Of a stretch of DNA of 64,000 nt, positions 26,886 through 36,258 are shown piece after piece (position 1 is the stretch's first letter; every line of letters starts with the position of its first letter). The notes below the pieces were generated by a model. That model saw only the letters and a program-made list of their open reading frames with translations, did not search any database and was not told the origin of the DNA. A program made the translations under genes and the position numbers. Origin of the DNA: Luteimicrobium sp049844995 (GTDB taxonomy: Bacteria; Actinomycetota; Actinomycetes; Actinomycetales; Cellulomonadaceae); NCBI RefSeq assembly GCF_049844995.1, contig NZ_JBNCMC010000001.1, forward strand, positions 434,001 to 498,000. The letters are read 5' to 3'.

Positions 26886-28796
26886 ATGAACTTCCTCGTC
26901 TCGCTGCGCCGGTATCCGCTGGTCGTCGCGACGATCGTCGCGGGGCTGGTCACCGCCACCCTGTGGCTCGCGGGCGCCGACGACGCCGCCCGCTGGCTCG
27001 GATCCGGGTTCGCTCTGGTGGTGGCAGCACGACAGGCCTGGAGCATGCTCCGCGACCTCGTGCGCGGCAAGGTCGGGCTCGACGTGCTCGCCGTCGTCGC
27101 GATCGTCAGCACCGTGGTGGTGGGCGACTTCGCGGCGGCCCTCGTCGTCGTCCTCATGCTCACCGGGGGCGAGGCGCTCGAGGACTACGCGAGCGACCGC
27201 GCGTCCGCCGAGCTCGCCGCGCTCCTCGCCGGCCGCCCGCAGGAGGCGACCCTCGACGACGACGGCACGCTCCGCCGGGTGCCCGCGGCCGAGGTCCGGG
27301 TGGGCGACGTCGTGGTGGTCCGCCCTGGCGAGGTCGTCCCCGTCGACGGGACGCTCGTCTCGCCCACGGGCGTCTTCGACGAGTCGTCGCTGACCGGCGA
27401 GTCGCTGCCGGTGACCCGCTCGTCGAGCGAGGACGTCCTGTCGGGCACGGTCGTCGGGGCGGAGCTCGTGCGGGTGCGGGCGACGGCGAGCGCCAGCGAC
27501 TCCCAGTACCAGCAGATCGTCGACCTCGTCCGCGGAGCAGCGGAGAGCCGGCCCGACTTCGTCCGGCTCGCCGACCGCTGGTCGGTGCCGTTCACCGCCG
27601 TCTCCCTGCTGATCGCGGGGGTGGCGTGGGCGGTCAGCGGCGACCCGATGCGGTTCGCGCAGGTGCTCGTGCTGGCGACCCCGTGCCCGCTGCTCATCGC
27701 CGCGCCGGTCGCGTTCCTCTCGGGCACGAACCGGGCTACGAGCCACGGCATCATCGTCAAGACGGCCGCGACCCTCGAGCAGCTCGCGCGGATCCGCACG
27801 GTCGCGCTCGACAAGACCGGAACGATCACGCGCGGCGCCCCCGAGGTCGTGCGGGTCGTGCCCGCCGCGGGGCGCACGGAGGACGAGGTGCTCCGGCTCG
27901 CGGCGAGCGCCGAGCAGGCGTCGGCCCACGTGCTCGCGCACGCGGTCGTCACCGGGGCACGTGCCCGTGGCCTCGCGCCCGCGGCGGCCGACGGGCTGCG
28001 GGAGGTCGTCGGCAGCGGCGTCGAGGCCCGGGTGCACGACGCCGGTCGCGACCGGACGGTCGTCGTCGGCAAGGCCGGGTACGTGCGCTCGCTCGCGCCG
28101 GAGGCGCCCACGCCTGCGCTCGAGCCCGGCGAGCTCGCGGTCCTCGTCGCCGTCGACGGCGCGTACGCGGGGGCGGTCGTCCTCGCGGACGCCCTGCGCC
28201 CGGACGCCGCGGACACGATCCGTGACCTGCGGGACGGCGGCGTCGAGCACGTCATGATGCTCACCGGCGACGCGCAGGTCACCGCGGACCACGTGGCCGC
28301 GGAGGTCGGCATCGACGACGTCCGGGCGGGGCTCCTGCCCGCCGACAAGGTCGCGGCCGTGTCGTCGGCGGACCCCCGGCCCGTGCTCATGGTCGGCGAC
28401 GGCGTCAACGACGCCCCCGTGCTCGCTGCCGCGGACGTCGGCGTGGCGATGGGTGCGCGCGGCTCGACGGCGGCGTCGCAGTCCGCGGACGTCGTCCTGC
28501 TCCACGACCGCGTCTCCGACGTGTCGCGCTCGGCCCGGATCGCCCGCGACACCGTGGGGATCGCGAAGCAGAGCATCTGGATCGGCATCGGGCTGTCGGT
28601 GTTCCTCATGCTCGTCGCGGCGTTCGGCGTGATCCCCGCCGTGATCGGCGCGCTGTTGCAGGAGGTCGTCGACCTCGTGACCATCCTCAACGGCCTGCGC
28701 GCCCGCGGTCGGGCGGACGCGGTCGCCGTCCCGCCCGCCGCCGTCGTCCGGAACGCGGCCGCCGACGAGACGCCCCGCGTCCTGACGCCGAGGTAG
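26886..28796 (+). CDS. Heavy-metal P1B-type ATPase
   Basis: A 636-residue protein without an N-terminal metal-binding domain. The order is: short N-terminus, two helix pairs, actuator loop (FDESSLTGESLPV, about 160-172), transport motif ATPCPLLIAAP with Cys267, phosphorylation motif DKTGTIT with Asp309, LTGDAQ, and GDGVNDAPVLAAADVGVAMG. TPCP with a single Cys, rather than CPC or CPH, argues against a copper pump and fits the Zn/Cd/Co/Mn groups. It sits behind a DtxR-like box, so manganese, iron or zinc are candidates. GGAGG lies unusually close to ATG 26886, with 1-nt spacing. The stop codon falls inside the following palindrome. Confidence 0.88.
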   Translation: MNFLVSLRRYPLVVATIVAGLVTATLWLAGADDAARWLGSGFALVVAARQAWSMLRDLVRGKVGLDVLAVVAIVSTVVVGDFAAALVVVLMLTGGEALEDYASDRASAELAALLAGRPQEATLDDDGTLRRVPAAEVRVGDVVVVRPGEVVPVDGTLVSPTGVFDESSLTGESLPVTRSSSEDVLSGTVVGAELVRVRATASASDSQYQQIVDLVRGAAESRPDFVRLADRWSVPFTAVSLLIAGVAWAVSGDPMRFAQVLVLATPCPLLIAAPVAFLSGTNRATSHGIIVKTAATLEQLARIRTVALDKTGTITRGAPEVVRVVPAAGRTEDEVLRLAASAEQASAHVLAHAVVTGARARGLAPAAADGLREVVGSGVEARVHDAGRDRTVVVGKAGYVRSLAPEAPTPALEPGELAVLVAVDGAYAGAVVLADALRPDAADTIRDLRDGGVEHVMMLTGDAQVTADHVAAEVGIDDVRAGLLPADKVAAVSSADPRPVLMVGDGVNDAPVLAAADVGVAMGARGSTAASQSADVVLLHDRVSDVSRSARIARDTVGIAKQSIWIGIGLSVFLMLVAAFGVIPAVIGALLQEVVDLVTILNGLRARGRADAVAVPPAAVVRNAAADETPRVLTPR

Positions 28797-28856
28797 CGCG
28801 CTTCGCTCGAGATAGCGCGGAGCACGCACTACCTCGCGCGAAAGGTGCTATCTCGG
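28788..28856. repeat. Large imperfect palindrome, CGAGGTAG family
   Basis: 32-bp arms (28788-28819 and 28825-28856) match at 25 of 32 positions, with several G/A differences that still pair as G-U in RNA. It begins within the last codons of the P-type ATPase gene and contains that gene's stop. Each arm holds two copies of a GAGGTAG/GAGATAG unit. It is a likely terminator and part of a dispersed family. Confidence 0.7.
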
Positions 28857-28990
28857 GGGAAGTCGGTCGAGGGCGCGAGCCGGTCAGGGTGAGATCGGCC
28901 CCCGCTGTATCGCGCGGTTCGTCGAGGGCCTCCCGAACGGGTATGCGCTACGCCACCGCGTGGCGCGCGACAGCCCGAGAGGAAAGACCG

Positions 28991-30472
28991 ATGACGTTCC
29001 CCACGACCGGGACGACCGCGCCGACACCCGCCGCGCTCGGCACCGCCGCCACCACCCCCGACGACGGCCCCCGCACCACCCCGGACGCAGCCCGGACCGC
29101 GGCCTTCGCGGCCGCCGTCGCGGCGCAGGGCTCGGACGCACCCGTCCACCCGCAGGGCGCGCCGACCTACGAGGGCGCCCGGCTGCCGTGGAACGTCGCG
29201 GTCGACCAGCGCCCGGCCGCCGTCGCGGAGCCGCGCACGGCCGACGACGTCGTCGCCGTCGTCCGGGCCGCCCGCGCGACCGGGCTGCGGGTCGCCGCGC
29301 AGGGCACCGGCCACAACGCCGGGCCGCTCGCGCTGCAGGACCTGAGCGACGTCGTCCTCGTCCGTACGGGCGCGCTCGACGACGTCACGATCGACCCCGA
29401 GCGGCGCGTCGCCCGCGTCGGCGCGGGGGTCCTCTGGGACGCCGTCGTCACCGCGGCGGCCGAGCACGGCCTCGCCGCGCTGCACGGCTCGTCGCCCGAC
29501 GTCGGCGTGGTCGGCTACACCCTCGGGGGCGGCACGTTCGTATACTCGCGGGCGCTCGGCCTCGCGTGCCACAGCCTGGTCGCCGCGGAGCTGGTGCTCG
29601 CGGACGGGTCGGCCGTGCGCGCGTCGGCGGACGAGAACCCCGAGCTGTTCTGGGCGCTGCGCGGCGGCGGCGGCAGCTTCGGGGTCGTCACGGCCCTCGA
29701 GCTGCAGCTCTTCGAGCTGCCCACCGTCCACGCCGGGATGCTCCTGTGGGACGGCTCGCGCAGCGCCGAGGTGCTGCGCACGTGGGCCACGTGGGCGCCC
29801 GACGCCGCCGACGAGATCACCACCTCGCTGCGCTTCCTCAACGTGCCGCCGCTGCCGGAGCTGCCGCCGTTCCTGCGCGGCCGCCAGGTCGTCGTCGTCG
29901 ACGGCGCGGTCCTCGACTCCGACGAGCGCGCTGCTGAGGCGCTCGCGCCCCTGCGCGCGCTCGAGCCGGAGCTGGACACGTTCGCGCGGGTCCCGGCGAG
30001 CGCCGTCGTGCGGCTGCACATGGACCCCGAGGGCCCGACGCCGGCGGTGTCCGACTCGCTGCTCGTCGACGGGCTGCCCGACGACGCCGTCGACGCGCTG
30101 CTCGCCGCGGCCGGCCCGGGATCCGGGTCGAGCCTGCTGTCGGCCGAGGTCCGCCAGCTGGGCGGCGCGCTCGCCCGGCCCGCCGACGGGGCGCTCACCC
30201 ACCTCGACGGCGCGTTCCTCGTCTTCGGGGTCGCGGTCGCGCCCACGCCGGAGGTCGCGGCCCAGGGGCGTGCCGACGCGGCGCGCCTGGTCCAGGCGCT
30301 CGCGCCGTGGTCGCACGGCCGGGCGTATGCGAACTTCGTCGAGGAGGGGCTCGACCCGGCCAGCGCCTACGACGACCCGACCCTCGCGCGCCTCCGCGCC
30401 GTGCGCGACGCCGTCGACCCGGAGCGCCGGATCGTCGCCAACCACCCGGTCGGTGAGCGCCGCGCCGCCTGA
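28991..30472 (+). CDS. FAD-binding PCMH / BBE-type oxidoreductase
   Basis: A 493-residue protein from ATG 28991 (GAGAGGAAAG upstream). A PCMH FAD domain covers about 80-250: RVAAQGTGHNAGPL has the His usually used for covalent FAD attachment, and SSPDVGVVGYTLGGG binds the flavin. A C-terminal BBE segment (YANFVEEGLDPASAYDD and VDPERRIVANHP) is present. These enzymes oxidise sugars, alcohols or alkaloid-like substrates with O2. There is no signal peptide. The substrate is unknown. The 194-bp gap before it is largely filled by the palindrome at 28788. Confidence 0.85.
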   Translation: MTFPTTGTTAPTPAALGTAATTPDDGPRTTPDAARTAAFAAAVAAQGSDAPVHPQGAPTYEGARLPWNVAVDQRPAAVAEPRTADDVVAVVRAARATGLRVAAQGTGHNAGPLALQDLSDVVLVRTGALDDVTIDPERRVARVGAGVLWDAVVTAAAEHGLAALHGSSPDVGVVGYTLGGGTFVYSRALGLACHSLVAAELVLADGSAVRASADENPELFWALRGGGGSFGVVTALELQLFELPTVHAGMLLWDGSRSAEVLRTWATWAPDAADEITTSLRFLNVPPLPELPPFLRGRQVVVVDGAVLDSDERAAEALAPLRALEPELDTFARVPASAVVRLHMDPEGPTPAVSDSLLVDGLPDDAVDALLAAAGPGSGSSLLSAEVRQLGGALARPADGALTHLDGAFLVFGVAVAPTPEVAAQGRADAARLVQALAPWSHGRAYANFVEEGLDPASAYDDPTLARLRAVRDAVDPERRIVANHPVGERRAA

Positions 30473-30540
30473 TCATCGCTACCTCGCGGGCGGGCTCGTG
30501 GCCGGTTGCCTAGGTCCGGGGCCGCCCGTACGTTCACGTG

Positions 30541-31878
30541 ATGGCGAGCCTGGACGCCGACACCGGCACCGAGCGGGAGGCCGCGCGGTCGGGCCTCAAG
30601 CGCGACATCTCCGGCAGGATGCTCTACCTGTTCATCCTCGGGGACGTCCTCGGGGCGGGGATCTACGCGCTCGTCGGGCAGATCGCCGGCAAGGTCGGCG
30701 GGGCGACGTGGGCGCCGATGGTCGTGGCGCTGCTCCTGGCTCTCCTCACCGCGGCGTCGTACGCGGAGCTCGTCACGAAGTACCCGCGGGCCGGTGGCTC
30801 GGCGGTGTTCGCCGAGCGCGCCTACCGGTCGCCGGCCGTGTCGTTCCTCGTGGGCTACTGCATGCTGGCGGCGGGCGTGGTCAGCGCGTCGGGCCTGGCG
30901 CTGGCGTTCGCGGGGGACTACCTCGCGACCTTCGTCGACGTCCCGTCGGTGCTGGGGGCGGTGATCTTCCTGGCGCTGGTCGGGCTGATCAACGCGCGCG
31001 GCATCAAGGAGTCCGTCCGCGCGAACCTCGTCATGACGATGATCGAGACGACCGGCCTGGTGCTCGTCGTCGTGGCGGCGGGGATCATGCTCGGGCGGGG
31101 CGACGGCGACCTCGGCCGCGCCGCCGAGTTCTCGGCCGGCACGAGCCCGGTCGTGGCGACCTTCAGCGCCGCCCTCCTCGCCTACTACTCGTTCGTGGGC
31201 TTCGAGACGAGCGCGAACGTCGTCGAGGAGGTCAAGGACCCGACGCGCGCGTACCCCCGGGCGCTGTTCGGGGCGCTCGGGACAGCGGGTCTGCTGTACG
31301 TCCTGGTCGGGACGGCCGCGTCGGCCGCGCTCCCCGCCGACCAGCTCGCCGGCACGACCGGCCCGCTGCTCGCCGTCATCCACGCCACGGGCGTGGGCAT
31401 CCCGTCGTGGCTGTTCAGTCTGATCGCCCTGGTCGCGGTCGCGAACGGCGCGCTGCTCACGATGATCATGGCGAGCCGGCTCGCCTACGGGATGGGGGCG
31501 CAGGGTCTGCTGCCCGCCGTGTTCGCGAAGGTGCTGCCCGGTCGGGGCACGCCCTGGGTGGCGATCGTCGTCACGACCGGCGTCGCCATGGCCCTGACCG
31601 CGACGGGGAGCATCGCGACGCTCGCCGAGACGGTCGTCCTGCTGCTCCTCGTGGTCTTCCTCAGCACCAACATCGCGGTCCTCGTCCTGCGCCGCGACCA
31701 CGTCGAGCACGACCACTTCCGCGCCTGGACGGCCCTGCCCGTGCTCGCGGCGGCGTCGTGCGTCGTGCTGATGTCCCGGCAGAGCGCGCAGGTCTGGCTG
31801 CGGGGCGGCATCATCGTCGCGGTGGGCGTCGTGCTGTACGGCGTGACCGTCGTCGTACGGCGAGGCCGGAAGGACTGA
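30541..31878 (+). CDS. APC-superfamily amino acid permease
   Basis: A 445-residue protein with 12 hydrophobic helices. The first helix begins RDISGRMLYLFILGDVLGAG, with the G-rich break used for substrate binding. YAELVTKYPRAGGSAVF and FVGFETSANVVEEVKDPTR are typical of amino-acid/polyamine/cation permeases. It has an ATG at 30541 and an adjacent GTG at 30538. It ends 1 nt before the FAD/Fe-S dehydrogenase start, so the pair is probably co-transcribed and the permease may bring in that enzyme's 2-hydroxy- or amino-acid substrate (inference). Confidence 0.85.
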   Translation: MASLDADTGTEREAARSGLKRDISGRMLYLFILGDVLGAGIYALVGQIAGKVGGATWAPMVVALLLALLTAASYAELVTKYPRAGGSAVFAERAYRSPAVSFLVGYCMLAAGVVSASGLALAFAGDYLATFVDVPSVLGAVIFLALVGLINARGIKESVRANLVMTMIETTGLVLVVVAAGIMLGRGDGDLGRAAEFSAGTSPVVATFSAALLAYYSFVGFETSANVVEEVKDPTRAYPRALFGALGTAGLLYVLVGTAASAALPADQLAGTTGPLLAVIHATGVGIPSWLFSLIALVAVANGALLTMIMASRLAYGMGAQGLLPAVFAKVLPGRGTPWVAIVVTTGVAMALTATGSIATLAETVVLLLLVVFLSTNIAVLVLRRDHVEHDHFRAWTALPVLAAASCVVLMSRQSAQVWLRGGIIVAVGVVLYGVTVVVRRGRKD

Positions 31879-31879
31879 G

Positions 31880-34800
31880 ATGCGCGGGTCGATCGGGTCG
31901 GACATCAGGCGCGGTCTGGCCCGGCCGCCCGCGGCCCCGATGCCGGGCCGCGCCGATCCTGAGGTGCTCGACGCGCGGGGGTCGCGCGTCTCCGCCGAGC
32001 TGCGGGCCCTGCTCGGCGACGACCGCGCCGTCCTCGACAGCCCCACGGACCTCGTGCGCTACGCGTCCGACGCCAGCCCGTACCGGCTCGTGCCGCGCGT
32101 CGTCGTGGTCGCCCGGGACACCGACGACGTCGTCCGCCTGGCCCGGTGGGCGCGCGCGAGCGGGCACGGGCTGACGTTCCGCGCGGGCGGGACCAGCCTC
32201 AACGGGCAGTCCCAGTCCGACGACGTCCTCGTGGACGTGCGTCGGCACTTCACCGGCGCCGAGGTGCTCGACGACGCCGACGGGTCGGGCGTGCGGCTGC
32301 GCGCCCGGCCCGGCCACATCACCGCCCGCGCCAACGCGCTGCTGCGCCGCCACGGCCGCAAGCTCGGGCCCGACCCGGCGAGCTCCGCGGCCGCGACGAT
32401 CGGCGGCGTGGTCGCGAACAACGCGAGCGGGATGACGTGCGGTGTCGTGCGGAACTCGTACTACACGCTCGAGTCGGCGACGCTCGTCCTCGTGTCCGGG
32501 ACCGTCGTCGACACGGCCGCCCCCGACGCCGACCAGCGCCTGCGCGCCGCCGAGCCCGCACTGTGCGCGGAGCTCGACGCGATCCGGCGCGACCTGCGCG
32601 CGGACACGGCGCTCGCGGACCGGATCCGCCGGAAGTTCACGATCAAGAACACGTCCGGCTTCCACCTCGACGCGTTCCTCGACGAGGACTCGAACGCCGC
32701 GACCCTCCGCGGGCTGGCCGTCGGGTCGGAGGGGACGCTCGCGTTCGTCGCGGGCACGGTCTGGCGGACCGTCCCGCTCGGCCGCCTCCGCACCACCGCG
32801 CTGTTCCGGTTCGCGACCCTGGAGGACGCGGCGGCCGTCGTCCCCGGGCTCAACGAGGCCGGCGCGGAGGCCGTCGAGATCATGGACGCCGCGTCGCTGC
32901 GCGCCGCCGCCCGCACGGCGGGGGCGCCCGACTGGGTCGCCTCCCTCGGCCCCGGCGCGACCGACGCCGCGATCCTCACCGAGGTCCGCGCGGACGACGA
33001 CGCAGCCCTGGCCGCGTTCGAGGCGAGGGCGAGGGCCGTCGTCGGGCGGGGCGAGGGGGCCGGGCCCGACGTCGGGGGAGCGGTGGGCGGGGACTTCACG
33101 CGCGATCCGGCCGTCGCGGACGGCTACTGGGCCGTGCGCTCGGGGCTGCTCGCGATCATCGGCGCGGCGCGCCCGGAGGGAACCGCGCTCATCACGGAGG
33201 ACGTCGTCGTCCCGCCCGAGCGCCTCGCCGACGCGTGCGGCGACCTCGAGGCGCTGCTCGTGAAGCACGGGTTCCTGGGCGCGGTGAACGGGCACGCGTC
33301 AGCCGGGAACGTGCACTTCTACCTCTACCTCGACGCGTCGCAGCCCGACCAGGTCGCCACGTATCGGGCGTTCATGACGGACCTCGTGGCGCTCGTCGTC
33401 GACCGGTACGACGGCTCCCTCAAGGGCGAGCACGGCACCGGGCGCAACATGGCGCCGTTCGTCGAACGCGAGTGGGGCGCTGATGCCGTCGGGTACATGT
33501 GGCGGGTCAAGCGTGCCCTCGACCCGCACGGGATCCTCGCGCCCGGCGTGTTCCTGAGCGACGACCCCGAGGTCGCGTTCCGGGACCTCAAGACCATGCC
33601 GACCCTCGGGTCGGAGCTCGACCGGTGCATCGAGTGCGGGTTCTGCGAGCCCGTGTGCCCGTCGCGGAACCTCACGACGACGCCGCGGCAGCGCATCGTC
33701 CTGGAGCGCGAGATGGCGCGCCAGGGGTGGTCGGGCGAGGTGGAGGCCGCGCTCGTCGACGAGTACGAGTACGCGGGCGTGAACACGTGCGCGGGCGACT
33801 CGTCGTGCGCGATCGCGTGCCCCGTCGACATCGACACCGGGCACGTCATGAAGCAGGTGCGGCGGGACTCGTGGTCGCCGACGGCGCAGCGCGTGGGCGA
33901 GGGACTCGCGCGGCGCTGGGGCGTGGGCGCCGCGGGGGCGCGGGTCGCGGTCGGGGCGGCGGACGTCGTCCGGCGCGGGCTGGGGCCAGCAGGTGGAGTC
34001 GGGGAGTCCTTGTTGGCCGGCGCGACCAACGCCGGTCGCGCGCTGCTCGGCGAGGACCTGGTGCCCCGGTGGCTGAACGCGATCCCGGGGCCCGCGCCGC
34101 GTGTCCCGGCGACGCGCGCAACTCAGCAGACCGCCGACGCCGTCCTGTTCGCCGCGTGCATCAACCGGATCTTCGGACCGCCGCCGGGCTCGCGCGCCGG
34201 GACGCTGACCGTGACGCAGGCGCTCGTCGCGCTGGCAGAGCGGGCCGGCAGGAACCTCTGGATCCCGGGTGATCTCGGCGACGACTGCTGCGCCACGATC
34301 TGGCAGTCCAAGGGCCTCGACGCCGGCAACCGGCTCATGGCGGCGCGCCTCGTCGAGGACCTGCACCGCTGGTCCGACGGCGGGCGGCTGCCGGTCGTCG
34401 TGGACGCCGCGTCGTGCACGCTCGGGGTGCTGGCGGAGGTCGTGCCGCACCTCGACGACGCGCACCGGGTCCTGCACGCGGACCTGACCGTCGTCGACGC
34501 CACCACCTGGGTGCGGCGCGAGGTCGTGCCCGCGCTCGGGGAGCACGCGAGGCTCGGCACCGTCGTCGTGCACCCGACGTGCTCCATGCACACGCTCGGC
34601 ATCGCCGACGACCTGCGGGCGCTCGCGGGCGCGGTCGCGGACGACGTGGTCGAGCCCGTCGTCGCGACCTGCTGCGGGACTGCGGGCGACCGCGGGATGC
34701 TGCACCCCGAGCTCACCGAGACCGCGACGCTCGAGGAGGCCGCGGAGGTCGCGGGCGTCGCAGCCGACGCCTGGGTGTCCGGGAACCGGACCTGCGAGCT

Positions 34801-34882
34801 CGGGCTCGAGCACGACACCGGCAAGCCGTACGAGTCGGTGGTCGTGACCCTCGAGCGCGTGACCCGCCCCTCCCCGGGGTAA
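31880..34882 (+). CDS. Fused FAD-binding and Fe-S oxidoreductase (GlcD/GlcF-type D-2-hydroxyacid dehydrogenase)
   Basis: A 1000-residue protein. The N-terminal half is a PCMH/GlcD-like flavoprotein: FRAGGTSLNGQSQSDDVLVD, GPDPASSAAATIGGVVANNASG, AVGSEGTLAF, and GSLKGEHGTGRNMAPFVE. Two ferredoxin-type clusters follow: Cys583/586/589/593 (CIECGFCEPVC) and Cys637/643/647. The C-terminus has GlcF-type Cys-rich motifs, including VVATCCGTAGDRG. Such fusions oxidise D-lactate or related 2-hydroxy acids and pass electrons to the quinone pool at the membrane. GGAAGG precedes ATG 31880, and the APC permease stop lies 1 nt upstream. The exact acid is not predictable. Confidence 0.9.
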   Translation: MRGSIGSDIRRGLARPPAAPMPGRADPEVLDARGSRVSAELRALLGDDRAVLDSPTDLVRYASDASPYRLVPRVVVVARDTDDVVRLARWARASGHGLTFRAGGTSLNGQSQSDDVLVDVRRHFTGAEVLDDADGSGVRLRARPGHITARANALLRRHGRKLGPDPASSAAATIGGVVANNASGMTCGVVRNSYYTLESATLVLVSGTVVDTAAPDADQRLRAAEPALCAELDAIRRDLRADTALADRIRRKFTIKNTSGFHLDAFLDEDSNAATLRGLAVGSEGTLAFVAGTVWRTVPLGRLRTTALFRFATLEDAAAVVPGLNEAGAEAVEIMDAASLRAAARTAGAPDWVASLGPGATDAAILTEVRADDDAALAAFEARARAVVGRGEGAGPDVGGAVGGDFTRDPAVADGYWAVRSGLLAIIGAARPEGTALITEDVVVPPERLADACGDLEALLVKHGFLGAVNGHASAGNVHFYLYLDASQPDQVATYRAFMTDLVALVVDRYDGSLKGEHGTGRNMAPFVEREWGADAVGYMWRVKRALDPHGILAPGVFLSDDPEVAFRDLKTMPTLGSELDRCIECGFCEPVCPSRNLTTTPRQRIVLEREMARQGWSGEVEAALVDEYEYAGVNTCAGDSSCAIACPVDIDTGHVMKQVRRDSWSPTAQRVGEGLARRWGVGAAGARVAVGAADVVRRGLGPAGGVGESLLAGATNAGRALLGEDLVPRWLNAIPGPAPRVPATRATQQTADAVLFAACINRIFGPPPGSRAGTLTVTQALVALAERAGRNLWIPGDLGDDCCATIWQSKGLDAGNRLMAARLVEDLHRWSDGGRLPVVVDAASCTLGVLAEVVPHLDDAHRVLHADLTVVDATTWVRREVVPALGEHARLGTVVVHPTCSMHTLGIADDLRALAGAVADDVVEPVVATCCGTAGDRGMLHPELTETATLEEAAEVAGVAADAWVSGNRTCELGLEHDTGKPYESVVVTLERVTRPSPG

Positions 34883-34926
34883 ACGGCAGCCCGTATATCT
34901 CGGTGAGACGGGGCGAGGATGGTGGG

Positions 34927-35601
34927 GTGACCGAGCTCCGTGAGCGCCTGCGCGCGCTGCCGTCGTTCCCGCCCGACCTCCCGCGCTTCGACCCCGAGCA
35001 CGACCCTGCGGCCGCGCCGCCCGACCCGCGCGCCCTGTTCGTGACCTGGCTCGACGAGGCCCTCGCCTCGGGCGCGCCGACGCCCCAGGCCGCGGTCCTC
35101 GCGACGGCCGGCGCGGACGGCGTCGTCGGGGCGCGGACGCTCATCGTCAAGGACGTCACCGACGACGCCGCCTGGCTGTTCGCGACGCACCGCACCAGCC
35201 CCAAGGCGCGGGCCGCCGAGGAGAACCCGCACGCCGCGATGACGTTCTTCTGGCCGACGCGCGGGCGCCAGGTCCGGGTGTCGGGGACGGTCCGCCGCTT
35301 GCCCGACGACGTCGCCGCGGCCGACTTCTCGGCCCGCCCCGAGGCGTCGCGCGCGGCGACGCTCGTGGGGGGCCAGAGCGAACGGCTGGCGTCGCGGTCG
35401 GAGCTCGCGGCCGCGTTCGACGCCGCGCTGGCTCGCGTGCGATCGGATCCGGACCTGGTCGACCCGGCCTGGGCGCTCTACGCGGTCGACGCCGTCCGGG
35501 TCGAGTTCTGGCAGGCCGTGACCGGCGGCGGGGCGGTCCGCTGGGCGTACGAGCGGGACGCCGTCGGGCGGCCGTGGCGGGCCGGGCTGCTCTGGCCCTG
35601 A
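34927..35601 (+). CDS. Pyridoxamine 5'-phosphate oxidase-family flavoprotein
   Basis: A 224-residue protein from GTG 34927. It has the FMN-binding split barrel: VGARTLIVKDVTDDAAWLFATHRTSPKARA, then HAAMTFFWPTRGRQVRVSGTVRRL, and a C-terminal VRVEFWQAVTGGGAVRWAYER that replaces the R-L-H-x-R segment of genuine PdxH with a variant. It is therefore an FMN or F420 reductase/oxidase of the PNPOx fold, not certainly PdxH. It lies after the dehydrogenase gene and just upstream of the TetR operator. Confidence 0.8.
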   Translation: MTELRERLRALPSFPPDLPRFDPEHDPAAAPPDPRALFVTWLDEALASGAPTPQAAVLATAGADGVVGARTLIVKDVTDDAAWLFATHRTSPKARAAEENPHAAMTFFWPTRGRQVRVSGTVRRLPDDVAAADFSARPEASRAATLVGGQSERLASRSELAAAFDAALARVRSDPDLVDPAWALYAVDAVRVEFWQAVTGGGAVRWAYERDAVGRPWRAGLLWP

Positions 35602-35612
35602 GCCCTCGGCGC

Positions 35613-35646
35613 TGACCACCTGGGTTAGAATTTGACCATGTGGTCA
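35613..35646. promoter_or_regulatory. TetR operator pair and overlapping -10 (leaderless start)
   Basis: A perfect palindrome TGACCA-TG-TGGTCA (35633-35646) spans the TetR start codon. A half-conserved copy, TGACCACCTGGGTT (35613-35626), lies exactly 20 bp upstream. TAGAAT (35626-35631) looks like a -10 hexamer 7 nt before ATG 35638, which would make the mRNA leaderless. Binding would block its own promoter. Confidence 0.65.
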
Positions 35647-36258
35647 GAGAATCAGCCCGAACCGACGCTGACCCGCACCCGGCGTGCGCGCCGGGAGGAC
35701 GTGGTCCGGGCCGCCGTCGAGGTCGTCAACGCGGAGGGCTACGCCGCGGCGTCGGTCGACCGGATCGCGCGCCGGGCCGGGACCACCAAGGGCACCGTCC
35801 TCTACCACTTCGGCTCGAAGCAGGGCATCGACGAGGCCGTCGTCGCCGCCCTGTACGAGGCCGGCGCGGCGGTGATGGGGGAGCGGCTGCGCGCGGCCGG
35901 GAGCGCCCGCGAGAAGCTGCACGTCTACCTCGACGCGAACCTCCGGTTCGTCGCCGAGCACGTCGAGCACGTCGCGGCCGTGCAGCGGATCTTCTTCGGG
36001 GCCGGGCCGGTCGGCGAGCTCGACGACGACGCCACGGCCCCGCTCGCCCGGATCCTCGCGGGCGGGCAGGCGTCCGGCGAGCTCGGTGACTTCGACGCCG
36101 AGCTCATGGCTCTGGCGATCCGCGCGGTCGTCGACCGCGCGGCCTTCCGGCTCGTCGAACGCCCCGACACGGGCCTGGACCACTACGTCGAGGAGGCCGT
36201 CCGCCTCTTCGACGCCGCCGTGGCACCCGCCCGCGGAACGAAGGAGGACCTCTCATGA
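35638..36258 (+). CDS. TetR-family regulator (autoregulated)
   Basis: A 206-residue protein starting at ATG 35638 (an in-frame TTG at 35632 is less likely). The N-terminal helix-turn-helix is REDVVRAAVEVVNAEGYAAA, then RIARRAGTTKGTVLYHFGSK. The C-terminal ligand domain is all-helical and carries no recognised signature. The operator overlapping the start points to autorepression. The stop overlaps the next gene's ATG by 4 nt, so the regulator probably controls that small membrane protein. Confidence 0.88.
   Translation: MWSENQPEPTLTRTRRARREDVVRAAVEVVNAEGYAAASVDRIARRAGTTKGTVLYHFGSKQGIDEAVVAALYEAGAAVMGERLRAAGSAREKLHVYLDANLRFVAEHVEHVAAVQRIFFGAGPVGELDDDATAPLARILAGGQASGELGDFDAELMALAIRAVVDRAAFRLVERPDTGLDHYVEEAVRLFDAAVAPARGTKEDLS

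Noticed and set aside
34890..34900. CCCGTATATCT as a promoter before the PNPOx gene
   Set aside because: The same 11-mer, inverted, lies at 13456 after a gene end, so it is more likely a repeat fragment than a specific promoter.
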